From Pseudomonadota bacterium (lineage in GTDB: Bacteria > Pseudomonadota > Gammaproteobacteria > Burkholderiales > Rhodocyclaceae), in contig JAGTRU010000001.1 of assembly GCA_018261905.1 (NCBI GenBank), forward strand, positions 372,001 through 436,000: 64,000 nt of DNA, given 5' to 3'. A program made the position numbers and the translations under genes. Positions 1-9,657 of the stretch are shown one piece after another. The notes under the pieces are model-generated. The model searched no databases and was not told the origin of the DNA. It saw only the letters and a program-made list of their open reading frames with translations. The first letter of the stretch is position 1, and every line of letters starts with the position of its first letter.

Positions 1-249
1 CGGATCCGCGCCATGCGTACCGGCCTGGTCGATGCGATCAAGGCCCAGGGTGTCGCCCAGGACTTTTCCTTCGTCGTGCAGCAGCGCGGCATGTTCTCCT
101 ACACTGGCCTGACCGCCGCCCAGGTCGAGCGCATGAAGGACGAATTCGGCATCTACGCTGTATCGACCGGCCGCATCTGCCTGGCCGCGCTGAATACCAA
201 GAATGTCGATTACGTCGCCAAGGCTATCGCCGCCGTCACCAAGGCTTAA
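1..249 (+). CDS. Aromatic/aspartate aminotransferase, C-terminal fragment
   Basis: This is the last 82 codons of a gene whose start lies outside the window; the frame is open from base 1 to the TAA at 247-249. The sequence resembles the C-terminal small domain of class I PLP aminotransferases of the AspC/TyrB type, which transfer the amino group of aspartate or aromatic amino acids to 2-oxoglutarate. The segment SFVVQQRGMFSYTGL and the later STGRICLAAL correspond to the conserved end of the family, and the Arg in TGRI is the position that binds the substrate carboxylate. A clean intrinsic terminator follows 22 bases after the stop, so this gene ends its transcription unit. Whether it is tyrB or aspC cannot be decided from the tail alone. 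Confidence 0.85.
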   Translation, partial: RIRAMRTGLVDAIKAQGVAQDFSFVVQQRGMFSYTGLTAAQVERMKDEFGIYAVSTGRICLAALNTKNVDYVAKAIAAVTKA

Positions 250-271
250 GCCATCTAGAGATCGCGTCAAG

Positions 272-299
272 GGGCAGGACTTCGGTCCTGCCCTTTTTT
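272..299 (+). terminator. Intrinsic terminator after the aminotransferase
   Basis: A perfect 9-bp stem (GGGCAGGAC / GTCCTGCCC) with a UUCG tetraloop is followed by a run of T at 294-299. This is a textbook Rho-independent terminator for rightward transcription. The convergent AsmA-like gene ends at 298, so its 3' end overlaps the T-run. Confidence 0.92.
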
Positions 300-1986
300 A
301 TTTGCCGCTGACCGCGCTCAGATTGGGCAAGGTGCCGCTCACCCGAACCGGCGTCCGTACCGTCGATACCGAAGTCTGCATCATTACCAGCAAATTGGCC
401 TCGAGCGGCCGCTCCCGAGCGCCGACAAACTGACCACTGGCACTCACCATACCCGCCGACATCTGAATATCGCGGCCGACGACTTGTCGGGAATCAATCA
501 TTAGCGAACTGCGCAGGCGGTCAAACTTCGTCGAGCCCGAACTGACGACGTAACCGGCACCGCGCCGTACCACCTCGCCAAGGTCAACGCCATGCAGGAT
601 GCCGCGCGCAACATCGGCCTCGAGATGCGCTTCGACATTGCTCCACAGATTTTCCCAGTCCTTGCCCCTGGCCCGCAGTCGCAAACTACCGCTCAACTCG
701 CCTTCAAGTTTGAGCAAGGGCACGAAGGCAGCCGTCACTTTCCGGCAATCGAGGCGTTGTAGCGTGGCATCGCCGGCCATGACCAACCCCTCCTTGCTCC
801 AGTCCAGCAACCAGCTTCCCTTCAGAATGCCGTTAAGGAAGGTGGTATCGAAACTCTGCACCAGCAATTTTCCTTTTTGCAGCAAAGCCTTGGCTTGCAG
901 GGAATCGAAACCAAGGACAGGGCCCAGCGGCTTCCAGCCAAAGCCCTCGACATCGAGCTGAATTCCCCCACTGGCTGGCATTGCCCGCAGGCGGATACCG
1001 TGATCAAAACTTTGAAAGGCCGCTTTTTCAACCCCCCCTTCGCTAGTAAAAACAATCTCGCCGGCCAGATCGCGCAGAGCCAGATCGCGCACCGTCACTG
1101 TCAGCCTCTCAAAACGCAATTGATGGATTGCCAGAAGCCCCCCCATAGCTGACGGCGGCACCTGAAAAAGGCTGGATGCGGCGAGAAAATCAGCTGACAG
1201 CGTGGCGCCAACCACATCGACTTCCGACAGCACATGCCGCCCAGAGGTCAGCAGGGCGAGCGGCGAGGCCACGCGCACCTGCTCAATCACCGCCCCACCG
1301 TCGTCGCCAATTTCGAGATCGGAGAGCAGGAGCTGAGGGCCTGGCCAGAAGACAACCCCAACCCCTCCGACACGAACCGGACTTTGCAACAAGCGAGTGG
1401 CGGCAGCCTCGATTCCCGGCTTCAAATTGGCGTAGGGATAAACCGCGACCAGCACCAGCAAGAACAACATCAGCCCGAGCGGCACGCCAAACAACCAGCG
1501 CATGGAGGGAAATCGCCGAGCCTGGCCGGGCGCTTCTTTTGCTTCGCGCAAACCTTCATTTTTCCTCAACGGAGCGGCTGGCGGTTGGCTGGGAAAGCCC
1601 GAAGCGGGGAGGATCGGTTTACCGAAAGAGGAAAACTGGCTGAGCATGCTCGCCGATTCTTGCTGGACGGGCGCCCCAGAAGGCGGCAGGCCGAAGGTCG
1701 AAAACTGCGAAATCGCCGACTCGGCCTCCGTTATGGTCGCCCCCCGCTTCGCCTCCCGGCCAAGGACGGCCGCCTGGCGTAGCGCAATAAAGCCCCCCTC
1801 CTCCAACTCGCGCAATGCCCCTTCGACCAGGCGCGCATTGCCAATTTTGGCCGACAACTCGGCCACGCTCAGCTTGCCATCGACTTGCAGAAGCACCATG
1901 CGCAAATTGCGCTGCACCACCCGGGTACTCTGTCGCACCGCCTCATCCCCAACCGGGGTCTTCACAAATACCAGTTTTGAATCCAT
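298..1986 (-). CDS. AsmA-like inner-membrane protein with N-terminal winged-helix-like domain
   Basis: A 562-residue protein. Residues 1-70 look like a small helical or winged-helix domain (VLLQVDGKLSVAELSAKIGN, then a helix ending EEGGFIAL). Residues 71-160 are a Pro/Ser-rich linker carrying two copies of a short motif, SQFSTFGLP near 93 and SQFSSFGKP near 116. A single transmembrane helix lies near 163-184. The rest is an AsmA-type periplasmic beta-rich region (FWPGPQLLLSDLEIGD and the conserved end with GILHGVDLGEVVRRG). AsmA-family proteins are implicated in outer-membrane lipid homeostasis, but a fused cytoplasmic domain is not part of the classical member. The start is ATG at 1986, 74 bases from tRNA-Asn and divergent from it. 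The function is unknown beyond family. Confidence 0.65.
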   Translation of the reverse strand: MDSKLVFVKTPVGDEAVRQSTRVVQRNLRMVLLQVDGKLSVAELSAKIGNARLVEGALRELEEGGFIALRQAAVLGREAKRGATITEAESAISQFSTFGLPPSGAPVQQESASMLSQFSSFGKPILPASGFPSQPPAAPLRKNEGLREAKEAPGQARRFPSMRWLFGVPLGLMLFLLVLVAVYPYANLKPGIEAAATRLLQSPVRVGGVGVVFWPGPQLLLSDLEIGDDGGAVIEQVRVASPLALLTSGRHVLSEVDVVGATLSADFLAASSLFQVPPSAMGGLLAIHQLRFERLTVTVRDLALRDLAGEIVFTSEGGVEKAAFQSFDHGIRLRAMPASGGIQLDVEGFGWKPLGPVLGFDSLQAKALLQKGKLLVQSFDTTFLNGILKGSWLLDWSKEGLVMAGDATLQRLDCRKVTAAFVPLLKLEGELSGSLRLRARGKDWENLWSNVEAHLEADVARGILHGVDLGEVVRRGAGYVVSSGSTKFDRLRSSLMIDSRQVVGRDIQMSAGMVSASGQFVGARERPLEANLLVMMQTSVSTVRTPVRVSGTLPNLSAVSGK

Positions 1987-2019
1987 GGGCTAATATTCTT
2001 CTAAAAATTCATGAAACAC

Positions 2020-2048
2020 TTGACGGAAGCGGGTTCGGCACCTATACT
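2020..2048 (+). promoter_or_regulatory. Sigma70 promoter of tRNA-Asn
   Basis: A -35 box TTGACG (2020-2025) and a -10 box TATACT (2043-2048) are separated by exactly 17 bases. The following GC-rich stretch GCGCGCC before the start point is the kind of discriminator seen in stringently controlled stable-RNA promoters. The mature tRNA begins at 2061, about where transcription from this promoter would be expected plus a few bases of leader. Confidence 0.8.
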
Positions 2049-2060
2049 GCGCGCCTCTGT

Positions 2061-2136
2061 TCCTCGATAGCTCAGTCGGTAGAGCGCCGGACTGTTAATC
2101 CGTAGGTCCCTGGTTCGAGCCCAGGTCGGGGAGCCA
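2061..2136 (+). tRNA. tRNA-Asn (anticodon GTT)
   Basis: The 76 bases fold into a full cloverleaf. The acceptor stem is TCCTCGA/TCGGGGA, the D-arm is GCTC/GAGC, the anticodon loop CTGTTAA has GTT at 2094-2096, and the T-loop is TTCGAGC. The 3' CCA (2134-2136) is encoded. One oddity is a C-T opposition at the outermost anticodon-stem pair (2087 against 2103), where a pairing base is usual. The gene stands alone between its own promoter and terminator. Confidence 0.97.
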
Positions 2137-2146
2137 GCATTACAAC

Positions 2147-2170
2147 GGCCCGCAGCAATGCGGGCCTTTT
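2147..2170 (+). terminator. Intrinsic terminator after tRNA-Asn
   Basis: An 8-bp stem GGCCCGCA/TGCGGGCC with loop GCAA is followed by TTTT. It lies 10 bases after the encoded CCA and would end the single-tRNA transcript. Confidence 0.85.
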
Positions 2171-2561
2171 CCATTTGTAGTGCGCCGAACGAATCCGTTC
2201 CTGCCATGCCGCGCATACCTCCCCCTTGTCCTATTCCGCCATTTCGAGCCCGCGGATTCAAACCCCCTTGATCCGAATCCAAAGGCCATTCAGGCCCCGC
2301 GTATTCTACTCCGCAGCCGGGTTGCGCAATATACGACGTTGCGCATAAAACCAATAAAAAACGCCTTTCATTTCAGCGCAATACCCTCCGCGGCGAGCCC
2401 GACACAGCCAGTCCCACCCAGCCGACAGAGCAGAAATAGAATGAACTTTTACTTTTTTTGATATATCCACTTGTTCACCGCGGTGCAATCACCAACAATC
2501 CCCTGCCCGACAAGCGCCCACGCAACACCTCCTTGACCACTCTTAGCTGCCAGCACGAGCC
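2171..2561. other. Intergenic region upstream of moaA, no gene found
   Basis: About 390 bases with no convincing coding frame. It contains an AT-rich stretch around 2440-2465 and two nearby copies of GTTGCGCA (near 2330-2343). A molybdenum-cofactor riboswitch would be plausible ahead of moaA, but I could not build its consensus structure here. No promoter clear enough to annotate was seen. Confidence 0.5.
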
Positions 2562-3635
2562 ATGCACAACGAAACCCCGCCCCCAGAAAAAGCCCCGCCC
2601 CCACCCGCCGGCTTTGAGCTTTTGCCTGGCACCAGTCAACCAGAACCCCCCGTGGGAACACTGATCGACAAATACGGCCGGCGGATTACTTATGTCCGAC
2701 TATCGATTACCGATCGCTGCGATTTTCGCTGCACCTACTGCATGGCAGAGGAAATGACTTTTCTGCCTCGCCATGAAGTCATGAGCCTGGAAGAGTGCCT
2801 GCGCGTCGCTACAGTTTTCGTCGGGCTTGGCGTCAACAAGTTACGCATCACCGGCGGCGAACCCCTGGTGCGCAAAGACGCCCTGTGGCTGATCGAAAGA
2901 TTGGGCGCCCTGCCCGGCCTCGATAATCTGGTAATGACCACCAACGGCTCGCAGCTCGAACGTTTTGCCGAACCATTGCGCCAGGCCGGGGTAAAACGTC
3001 TAAACGTCAGCCTCGACACCTTGCGCCCAGAACGTTTTCGGGCGATCACCCGGATTGGCGATATCGACAAGGTTTTTCGCGGCATTGAGGCGGCCGGCAC
3101 GGCCGGCTTTACACGAACCAAACTGAACACCGTGATGATGCGCGGCACCAACGATGACGAGTTCATCGACCTGGTGCAATTTGCTCTTGATCGCCAACTC
3201 GACATCTCTTTCATTGAGGAAATGCCGCTCGGCGAAATTTACGGTCGCGAGCGCATCTATATTTCCTCCGACGAAGCTCGCGAAATTCTCGGACAACGCT
3301 TTGAACTGATCCCTTCGACCGAATCCTCCGGCGGCCCCGCGCGCTACTGGACAATTCCCGGCAGCTCGTCGCGCATCGGTTTCATCTCCCCGCACAGCCA
3401 CAATTTTTGCGACACCTGCAATCGCGTGCGCATCACCGCGAAAGGGGAACTCTACCCTTGTCTCGGCCAGAACGACGCCAGCCAGCTATTGCCGACCCTG
3501 CGCGCCCACAACGACGATGAAGCCCTGCGGCAGAGCATCATCGACAGCATGGGCATCAAACCCTACGGCCATGACTTCACCCGGCAAATGACAGCACCGC
3601 AGGTCGTCCGCTTCATGTCGATGACTGGCGGCTAG
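2562..3635 (+). CDS. moaA: GTP 3',8-cyclase MoaA
   Basis: Radical-SAM enzyme that converts GTP to 3',8-cyclo-GTP, the first committed step of molybdenum cofactor synthesis. The N-terminal [4Fe-4S] cluster motif is CDFRCTYC (Cys 53, 57, 60), followed by RITGGEPLVRKD. The C-terminal cluster motif FCDTCNRVRI...LYPCLG binds the second cluster that holds GTP. The protein ends in Gly-Gly, the essential MoaA tail. At 357 residues it is a little long because of a Pro-rich stretch of about 30 residues before the conserved core. A GTG at codon 31 is an alternative start but has no ribosome-binding site. A shared bidirectional terminator follows. Confidence 0.95.
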   Translation: MHNETPPPEKAPPPPAGFELLPGTSQPEPPVGTLIDKYGRRITYVRLSITDRCDFRCTYCMAEEMTFLPRHEVMSLEECLRVATVFVGLGVNKLRITGGEPLVRKDALWLIERLGALPGLDNLVMTTNGSQLERFAEPLRQAGVKRLNVSLDTLRPERFRAITRIGDIDKVFRGIEAAGTAGFTRTKLNTVMMRGTNDDEFIDLVQFALDRQLDISFIEEMPLGEIYGRERIYISSDEAREILGQRFELIPSTESSGGPARYWTIPGSSSRIGFISPHSHNFCDTCNRVRITAKGELYPCLGQNDASQLLPTLRAHNDDEALRQSIIDSMGIKPYGHDFTRQMTAPQVVRFMSMTGG

Positions 3636-3656
3636 CCTCACAGCTGGCGTATCGGC

Positions 3657-3687
3657 CAAAAAAAAGGCGACCCTCGGGTCGCCCTTT
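3657..3687. terminator. Bidirectional intrinsic terminator between moaA and typA
   Basis: A 7-bp stem GGCGACC/GGTCGCC with loop CTCG is flanked by a run of A on the left (3657-3665) and T-rich sequence on the right. Read rightward it ends moaA; read leftward the A-run becomes a U-tract and ends typA. Confidence 0.8.
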
Positions 3688-3705
3688 CATTTTCAGCGCT
3701 ACCGC

Positions 3706-5547
3706 TTACAGGCCGCGCACCGCGCGCTTGCGCTCGATTTCGGTCAGATAGCGCTTGCGCAGACGAATCGACTTCGGAGTCAGCTCGACCAGCTCGTCTT
3801 CTTCGATGAACTCGACGGCGGCTTCCAGGCTGAGCTGGACGGCCGGGACCAGGCGGACCGCTTCGTCGGTGCCGGAGGCACGCACGTTGGTCAGTTGCTT
3901 GCCCTTGATCGGATTGACCACAAGGTCGTTTTCACGGCTATGGATACCGATGATCATGCCTTCGTACAGCTTGTCGCCCGGCACCACGAACATGCGGCCG
4001 CGATCCTGCAGCTTCCACAGAGCGTAGGCCACGGCTTCACCGTTGTCCTGGGAGATCAGCACGCCATTGCGACGTTCGGCGACATTGCCTTCCTTGACTG
4101 GCGCATAGTCGTCGAAGACGTGGCTCATCAGGCCGTTACCGCGCGTCAGGTTCATGAATTCGCCCTGGAAACCGATCAGGCCACGGGCCGGGATACGGTA
4201 TTCGATACGGACGCGACCGCGACCGTCCGGCACCATGTCGAGCAATTCGCCACGACGCTGGCCGAGGCTTTCCATGACGCCACCCTGGGTGTCTTCCTCG
4301 ACGTCGACCGTCAGTTGCTCGTAGGGCTCGCACTCGACGCCATTGACCACCTTCTTGACGACGCGCGGACGACCGACGGCCAGCTCGTAGCCTTCGCGAC
4401 GCATGTTTTCGAGCAAGATGCCGAGGTGCAGCTCGCCACGGCCGGCGACGTCGAACACGTCACCGTTCGGGGTGTCGTGCACGCGCAGGGCCATATTGGT
4501 CAGCAGTTCTTTGTGCAGGCGATCGCGGATCTGGCGGCTGGTGACGAACTTGCCTTCGGTACCGGCCAGCGGGCTGGTGTTGACCATGAATTGCATGGAC
4601 AGCGTCGGCTCGTCGATCTTCAGCAGCGGCAGGGATTCCGGCTGTTCCGGATCGGTTACCGTGCAGCCGAGGACCAGATCCTCAATGCCGGTAATTTGCA
4701 CGATATCGCCGGCATAACCTTCTTCCAGCTCGATCTTGTTCAGACCCTGGTAGCCGAAGACCTGGCCGATCTTGGCCTTGATCGGGGTGCGCTCGTGTTC
4801 GGCCGCTTCTTCTTCGGTGCCGAACATGACCAGCACGTTCTGGCCGGTCTTGACCTTGCCGCGATTGATCTTGCCGACGCCGATGCGACCGACGTAGGAC
4901 GAATAATCGAGCGCGGTGATCTGCAGTTGCAGCGGCGCTTCGATATCGGTATCCGGGGCGGGAACGTGGCGCAGGATGGTGTCGAACAGCGGCTTCATGT
5001 TTTCGCGCGGCTGATCGAGTTCCATGGCCGACCAGCCGTTGAGGCCGGAAGCATAGACGATGGGGAAATCGAGCTGTTCGTCGGTCGCACCCAGCTTGTC
5101 GAACAGGTCGAAGGTCAGATTGACGGCCTGATCAGGATCGGCGCCATCGCGGTCCACCTTGTTGACCAGCACGATCGGGCGCAGGCCGAGGGCCAGCGCC
5201 TTCTTGGTCACGAAACGGGTTTGCGGCATCGGGCCTTCGGCGGCATCGACCAGCAGCACCACGCCATCGACCATGCCGAGCACGCGCTCGACTTCACCAC
5301 CAAAGTCCGCGTGGCCCGGGGTGTCGACGATGTTGATGTGCACGCCTTCGTACTCGACCGAAGTGTTCTTGGAAAGGATCGTGATGCCACGTTCCTTTTC
5401 CAGGTCGTTGGAGTCCATGACGCACTCGACCAGTTGCTGGTGAGCGGCAAAAGTGCCGGACTGACGGAGGAGCTGGTCGACCAGGGTGGTTTTACCGTGG
5501 TCAACGTGCGCGATGATGGCGATGTTGCGAATCGGACGAGCGGACAT
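3706..5547 (-). CDS. typA: Translational GTPase TypA/BipA
   Basis: Ribosome-binding GTPase of the EF-G/LepA superfamily involved in ribosome assembly and stress adaptation. G1 is AHVDHGKTT near residue 13, G2 carries the RGITI segment, G3 is DTPGHADFG and G4 is NKVD, followed by the beta-barrel, EF-G domain III/V-like regions and the C-terminal TypA domain. The length of 613 residues is normal for the family. The start is ATG at 5547, with a probable extended -10 promoter just upstream. The gene is single and shares its terminator with convergent moaA. Confidence 0.97.
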   Translation of the reverse strand: MSARPIRNIAIIAHVDHGKTTLVDQLLRQSGTFAAHQQLVECVMDSNDLEKERGITILSKNTSVEYEGVHINIVDTPGHADFGGEVERVLGMVDGVVLLVDAAEGPMPQTRFVTKKALALGLRPIVLVNKVDRDGADPDQAVNLTFDLFDKLGATDEQLDFPIVYASGLNGWSAMELDQPRENMKPLFDTILRHVPAPDTDIEAPLQLQITALDYSSYVGRIGVGKINRGKVKTGQNVLVMFGTEEEAAEHERTPIKAKIGQVFGYQGLNKIELEEGYAGDIVQITGIEDLVLGCTVTDPEQPESLPLLKIDEPTLSMQFMVNTSPLAGTEGKFVTSRQIRDRLHKELLTNMALRVHDTPNGDVFDVAGRGELHLGILLENMRREGYELAVGRPRVVKKVVNGVECEPYEQLTVDVEEDTQGGVMESLGQRRGELLDMVPDGRGRVRIEYRIPARGLIGFQGEFMNLTRGNGLMSHVFDDYAPVKEGNVAERRNGVLISQDNGEAVAYALWKLQDRGRMFVVPGDKLYEGMIIGIHSRENDLVVNPIKGKQLTNVRASGTDEAVRLVPAVQLSLEAAVEFIEEDELVELTPKSIRLRKRYLTEIERKRAVRGL

Positions 5548-5574
5548 GGGAAGGCCTGAAAAATCAAAGGCGTG

Positions 5575-5601
5575 ATTCTACCACTCGATGCTGCGACGCA
5601 A
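5575..5601 (-). promoter_or_regulatory. Probable promoter of typA
   Basis: Read leftward, an extended -10 element TGGTAGAAT has its hexamer at 5575-5580. A TTGCGT -35-like hexamer lies at 5596-5601 with a short 15-base spacer. The TGn extension could compensate for the poor spacing. The assignment comes from pattern only. Confidence 0.4.
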
Positions 5602-5618
5602 CATCCCCGTGGGTGTAT

Positions 5619-6008
5619 TTAACCCTCTTTATTACGCATGAAATCTGCTGTCTTGAAAAAATTATTCAGCAGCACCTTGCGGATATCCGCATCCAGACCG
5701 ACATCCTCCATCGCCAGCACCATGCAGGCAACCCACTGGTCGCGCTCCTGGATACCAATGGAAAAGGGCATGTGGCGGGCGCGCAATTGCGGATGGCCGT
5801 ATTTTTCGACGAACAGGTCGGGCCCACCCAACCAGCCGGAAAGGAACATGAACAGCTTCTCCCGCGAGCCGGCCAGGCTTTCCGGATGCATGGCGCGCAG
5901 CTCGGCGAATTGCGGCACGCTATCCATGAGTTCGTAAAAACGGTCAGCCAGCTTGCCGACGGTGGCTTCACCACCGATTTTTTCGTAGGTTGTTACCTTG
6001 TTTTCCAT
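5619..6008 (-). CDS. Group 2 truncated hemoglobin
   Basis: A 129-residue single-domain globin of the 2-on-2 type. The motif GHPQLRARHMPF (residues 71-82) contains the proximal haem-ligating His (His 79), and the Gly pair GG at 12-13 is the usual group 2 feature. Family members bind O2 and NO and are linked to nitrosative stress or oxygen delivery. I chose the ATG at 6008 because GGGAGAG sits correctly before it; an upstream in-frame TTG at 6026 lies before that ribosome-binding site. The gene is 27 bases after ygiQ on the same strand direction and 71 bases from typA, so it may be transcribed with ygiQ. Confidence 0.88.
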   Translation of the reverse strand: MENKVTTYEKIGGEATVGKLADRFYELMDSVPQFAELRAMHPESLAGSREKLFMFLSGWLGGPDLFVEKYGHPQLRARHMPFSIGIQERDQWVACMVLAMEDVGLDADIRKVLLNNFFKTADFMRNKEG

Positions 6009-6035
6009 GCTTTTGTTCTCTCCCAAGAATATTGT

Positions 6036-8273
<2,238 letters not shown>

Positions 8274-8350
8274 GGCCTATTTTACCCGAGCCCGTCGCCG
8301 CACCGTGCATGGCATAATCGACCTCCGTGCTCCAATCCGATCCGGCAACG

Positions 8351-8698
8351 ATGAAACTCACTACCCGCGAACAATCCGGCATTGTCGTCGCCGCCACTTT
8401 CGGCCGCCTCGATCATGTCGCCAGCGAGGCCTTCAGTAGCGCGCTCGAGCCCTTGATCGAGGCCTGCCGCCCTGGCCGGCCGGCCCTCCTGCTGGACTTT
8501 TCCGGCGTCGAATACATCAGCAGTGCCGGCTTGCGGGTATTGATGATCAGCTCGCGTCGCGTCAAGGCACAACAGGGCATTTTCGCCATCGCCGCCTTGC
8601 AACCGCTGGTCCAGGAAATATTCGCGATCAGCCGCTTCAATCTGATCATTCCCTGCTACATCAGCGTTGAAGCGGCCGGCAAGGTATTGGGCGCATGA
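8351..8698 (+). CDS. STAS-domain anti-sigma factor antagonist
   Basis: A 115-residue SpoIIAA/RsbV-like protein. The family acts in partner switching: unphosphorylated it binds an anti-sigma kinase, and phosphorylation of a conserved Ser releases it. The signature region LLDFSGVEYISSAGLRVL contains Ser 58 at the phosphorylated position; the preceding Asp of SpoIIAA is replaced by Ser 57. I took ATG 8351; a GTG at 8327 is in frame but the STAS core begins immediately after the ATG. It overlaps the next gene by 4 bases, and the CHASE2-PP2C phosphatase two genes on is the likely enzyme that dephosphorylates it. Confidence 0.85.
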   Translation: MKLTTREQSGIVVAATFGRLDHVASEAFSSALEPLIEACRPGRPALLLDFSGVEYISSAGLRVLMISSRRVKAQQGIFAIAALQPLVQEIFAISRFNLIIPCYISVEAAGKVLGA

Positions 8699-9657
8699 AG
8701 AAAGTCATTTTCTGGGGCACTCGCGGCTCTTTACCCACCGCGCTGAATGCCCACGACGTCCGGGAAAAAATCGTCGCCGCACTGACGGCCGCCAACGGCA
8801 AGCATTTCAAGACCCAATCGGCGCTCAACGACTTTGTCTCGGCCCTGCCTTTCGCCACGGCCGGCACCTTCGGCGGCAATTCTTCCTGCGTCGAAATCAT
8901 CGCCGACGCCCCCGAACATTTCATCTGCGACATGGGCAGCGGCGCCCGCCAACTCGGCCAGGCCAAGATCGCCACCTACGGCGTCCCCCATCCGCAAACG
9001 TATCACGTCTTCATTTCCCATCTGCATTGGGATCACCTGATGGGCTTTCCGTATTTCGCGCCGATGTACATTCCCGGCAATCGCATCGTGATTCACGGCT
9101 GCCACGCCCGACTTGAAGAAGCGATCCGCCTGCAGATGCGCAGCCCCTGTTTCCCAGTCGATTACTCGCAGGCTGGGGCACGCATTGAATTCGACATCAT
9201 GACGCCGGGCCGGACCTCTTACATCGCCGGGCTCAACGTCACCCCCAAGTTGCAGTTGCACGCCGGCGACTCCTACGGTTTTCGTTTCGAAAGCCTTGAT
9301 CGCACCGTGGTCTACTCGACCGATTCCGAGCACAAGCTGGAACAAAGCGAGGAGCGCAGCGCTTTCATCCAGTTTTTCGCCCAGGCCGACCTAGTCGTTT
9401 TCGACGCCATGTACTCGCTGGCCGAAGCCGCCTCGTTCAAGGCCGACTGGGGACACTCGAGCAATGTCGTCGGCGTCGAACTCTGCCAGGCAGCGGCGGC
9501 CCGCCGGCTCGCCCTGTTTCATCACGAACCGGTCCATGACGACCAGCAACTCGCCCGCCTGCTCGGCGAAACGAAGCGACTGGAACAAATCACCCGCGGC
9601 GATGGCCAGGCGCTGGAAATCATCTCGGCCTACGACGGTCTGACCGTCGAACTGTGA
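8695..9657 (+). CDS. MBL-fold metallo-hydrolase
   Basis: A 320-residue metallo-beta-lactamase-fold protein. The metal-binding motif HLHWDH near residue 109 is intact, and later His residues (SFKADWGHSSN; FHHEP) supply the remaining ligands. The opening VIFWGTRGSLPT is typical of MBL proteins related to cyclic-nucleotide phosphodiesterases and to hydrolases found beside signalling modules. The gene is translationally coupled on both sides: ATGA with the STAS gene and GTGA with the phosphatase gene. The substrate is unknown; a nucleotide second messenger is a reasonable guess from the CHASE2/STAS context. Confidence 0.82.
   Translation: MKKVIFWGTRGSLPTALNAHDVREKIVAALTAANGKHFKTQSALNDFVSALPFATAGTFGGNSSCVEIIADAPEHFICDMGSGARQLGQAKIATYGVPHPQTYHVFISHLHWDHLMGFPYFAPMYIPGNRIVIHGCHARLEEAIRLQMRSPCFPVDYSQAGARIEFDIMTPGRTSYIAGLNVTPKLQLHAGDSYGFRFESLDRTVVYSTDSEHKLEQSEERSAFIQFFAQADLVVFDAMYSLAEAASFKADWGHSSNVVGVELCQAAAARRLALFHHEPVHDDQQLARLLGETKRLEQITRGDGQALEIISAYDGLTVEL

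Noticed and set aside
2171-2561. Molybdenum-cofactor riboswitch ahead of moaA
   Set aside because: The position is attractive, but I could not place the conserved stems with confidence. An Infernal search with the Moco model would decide.
3895-5559. A 554-codon open frame on the plus strand opposite typA
   Set aside because: It is rich in Asp/His/Gln/Leu and has no family motif; it is an antisense shadow of the highly biased codons of typA.
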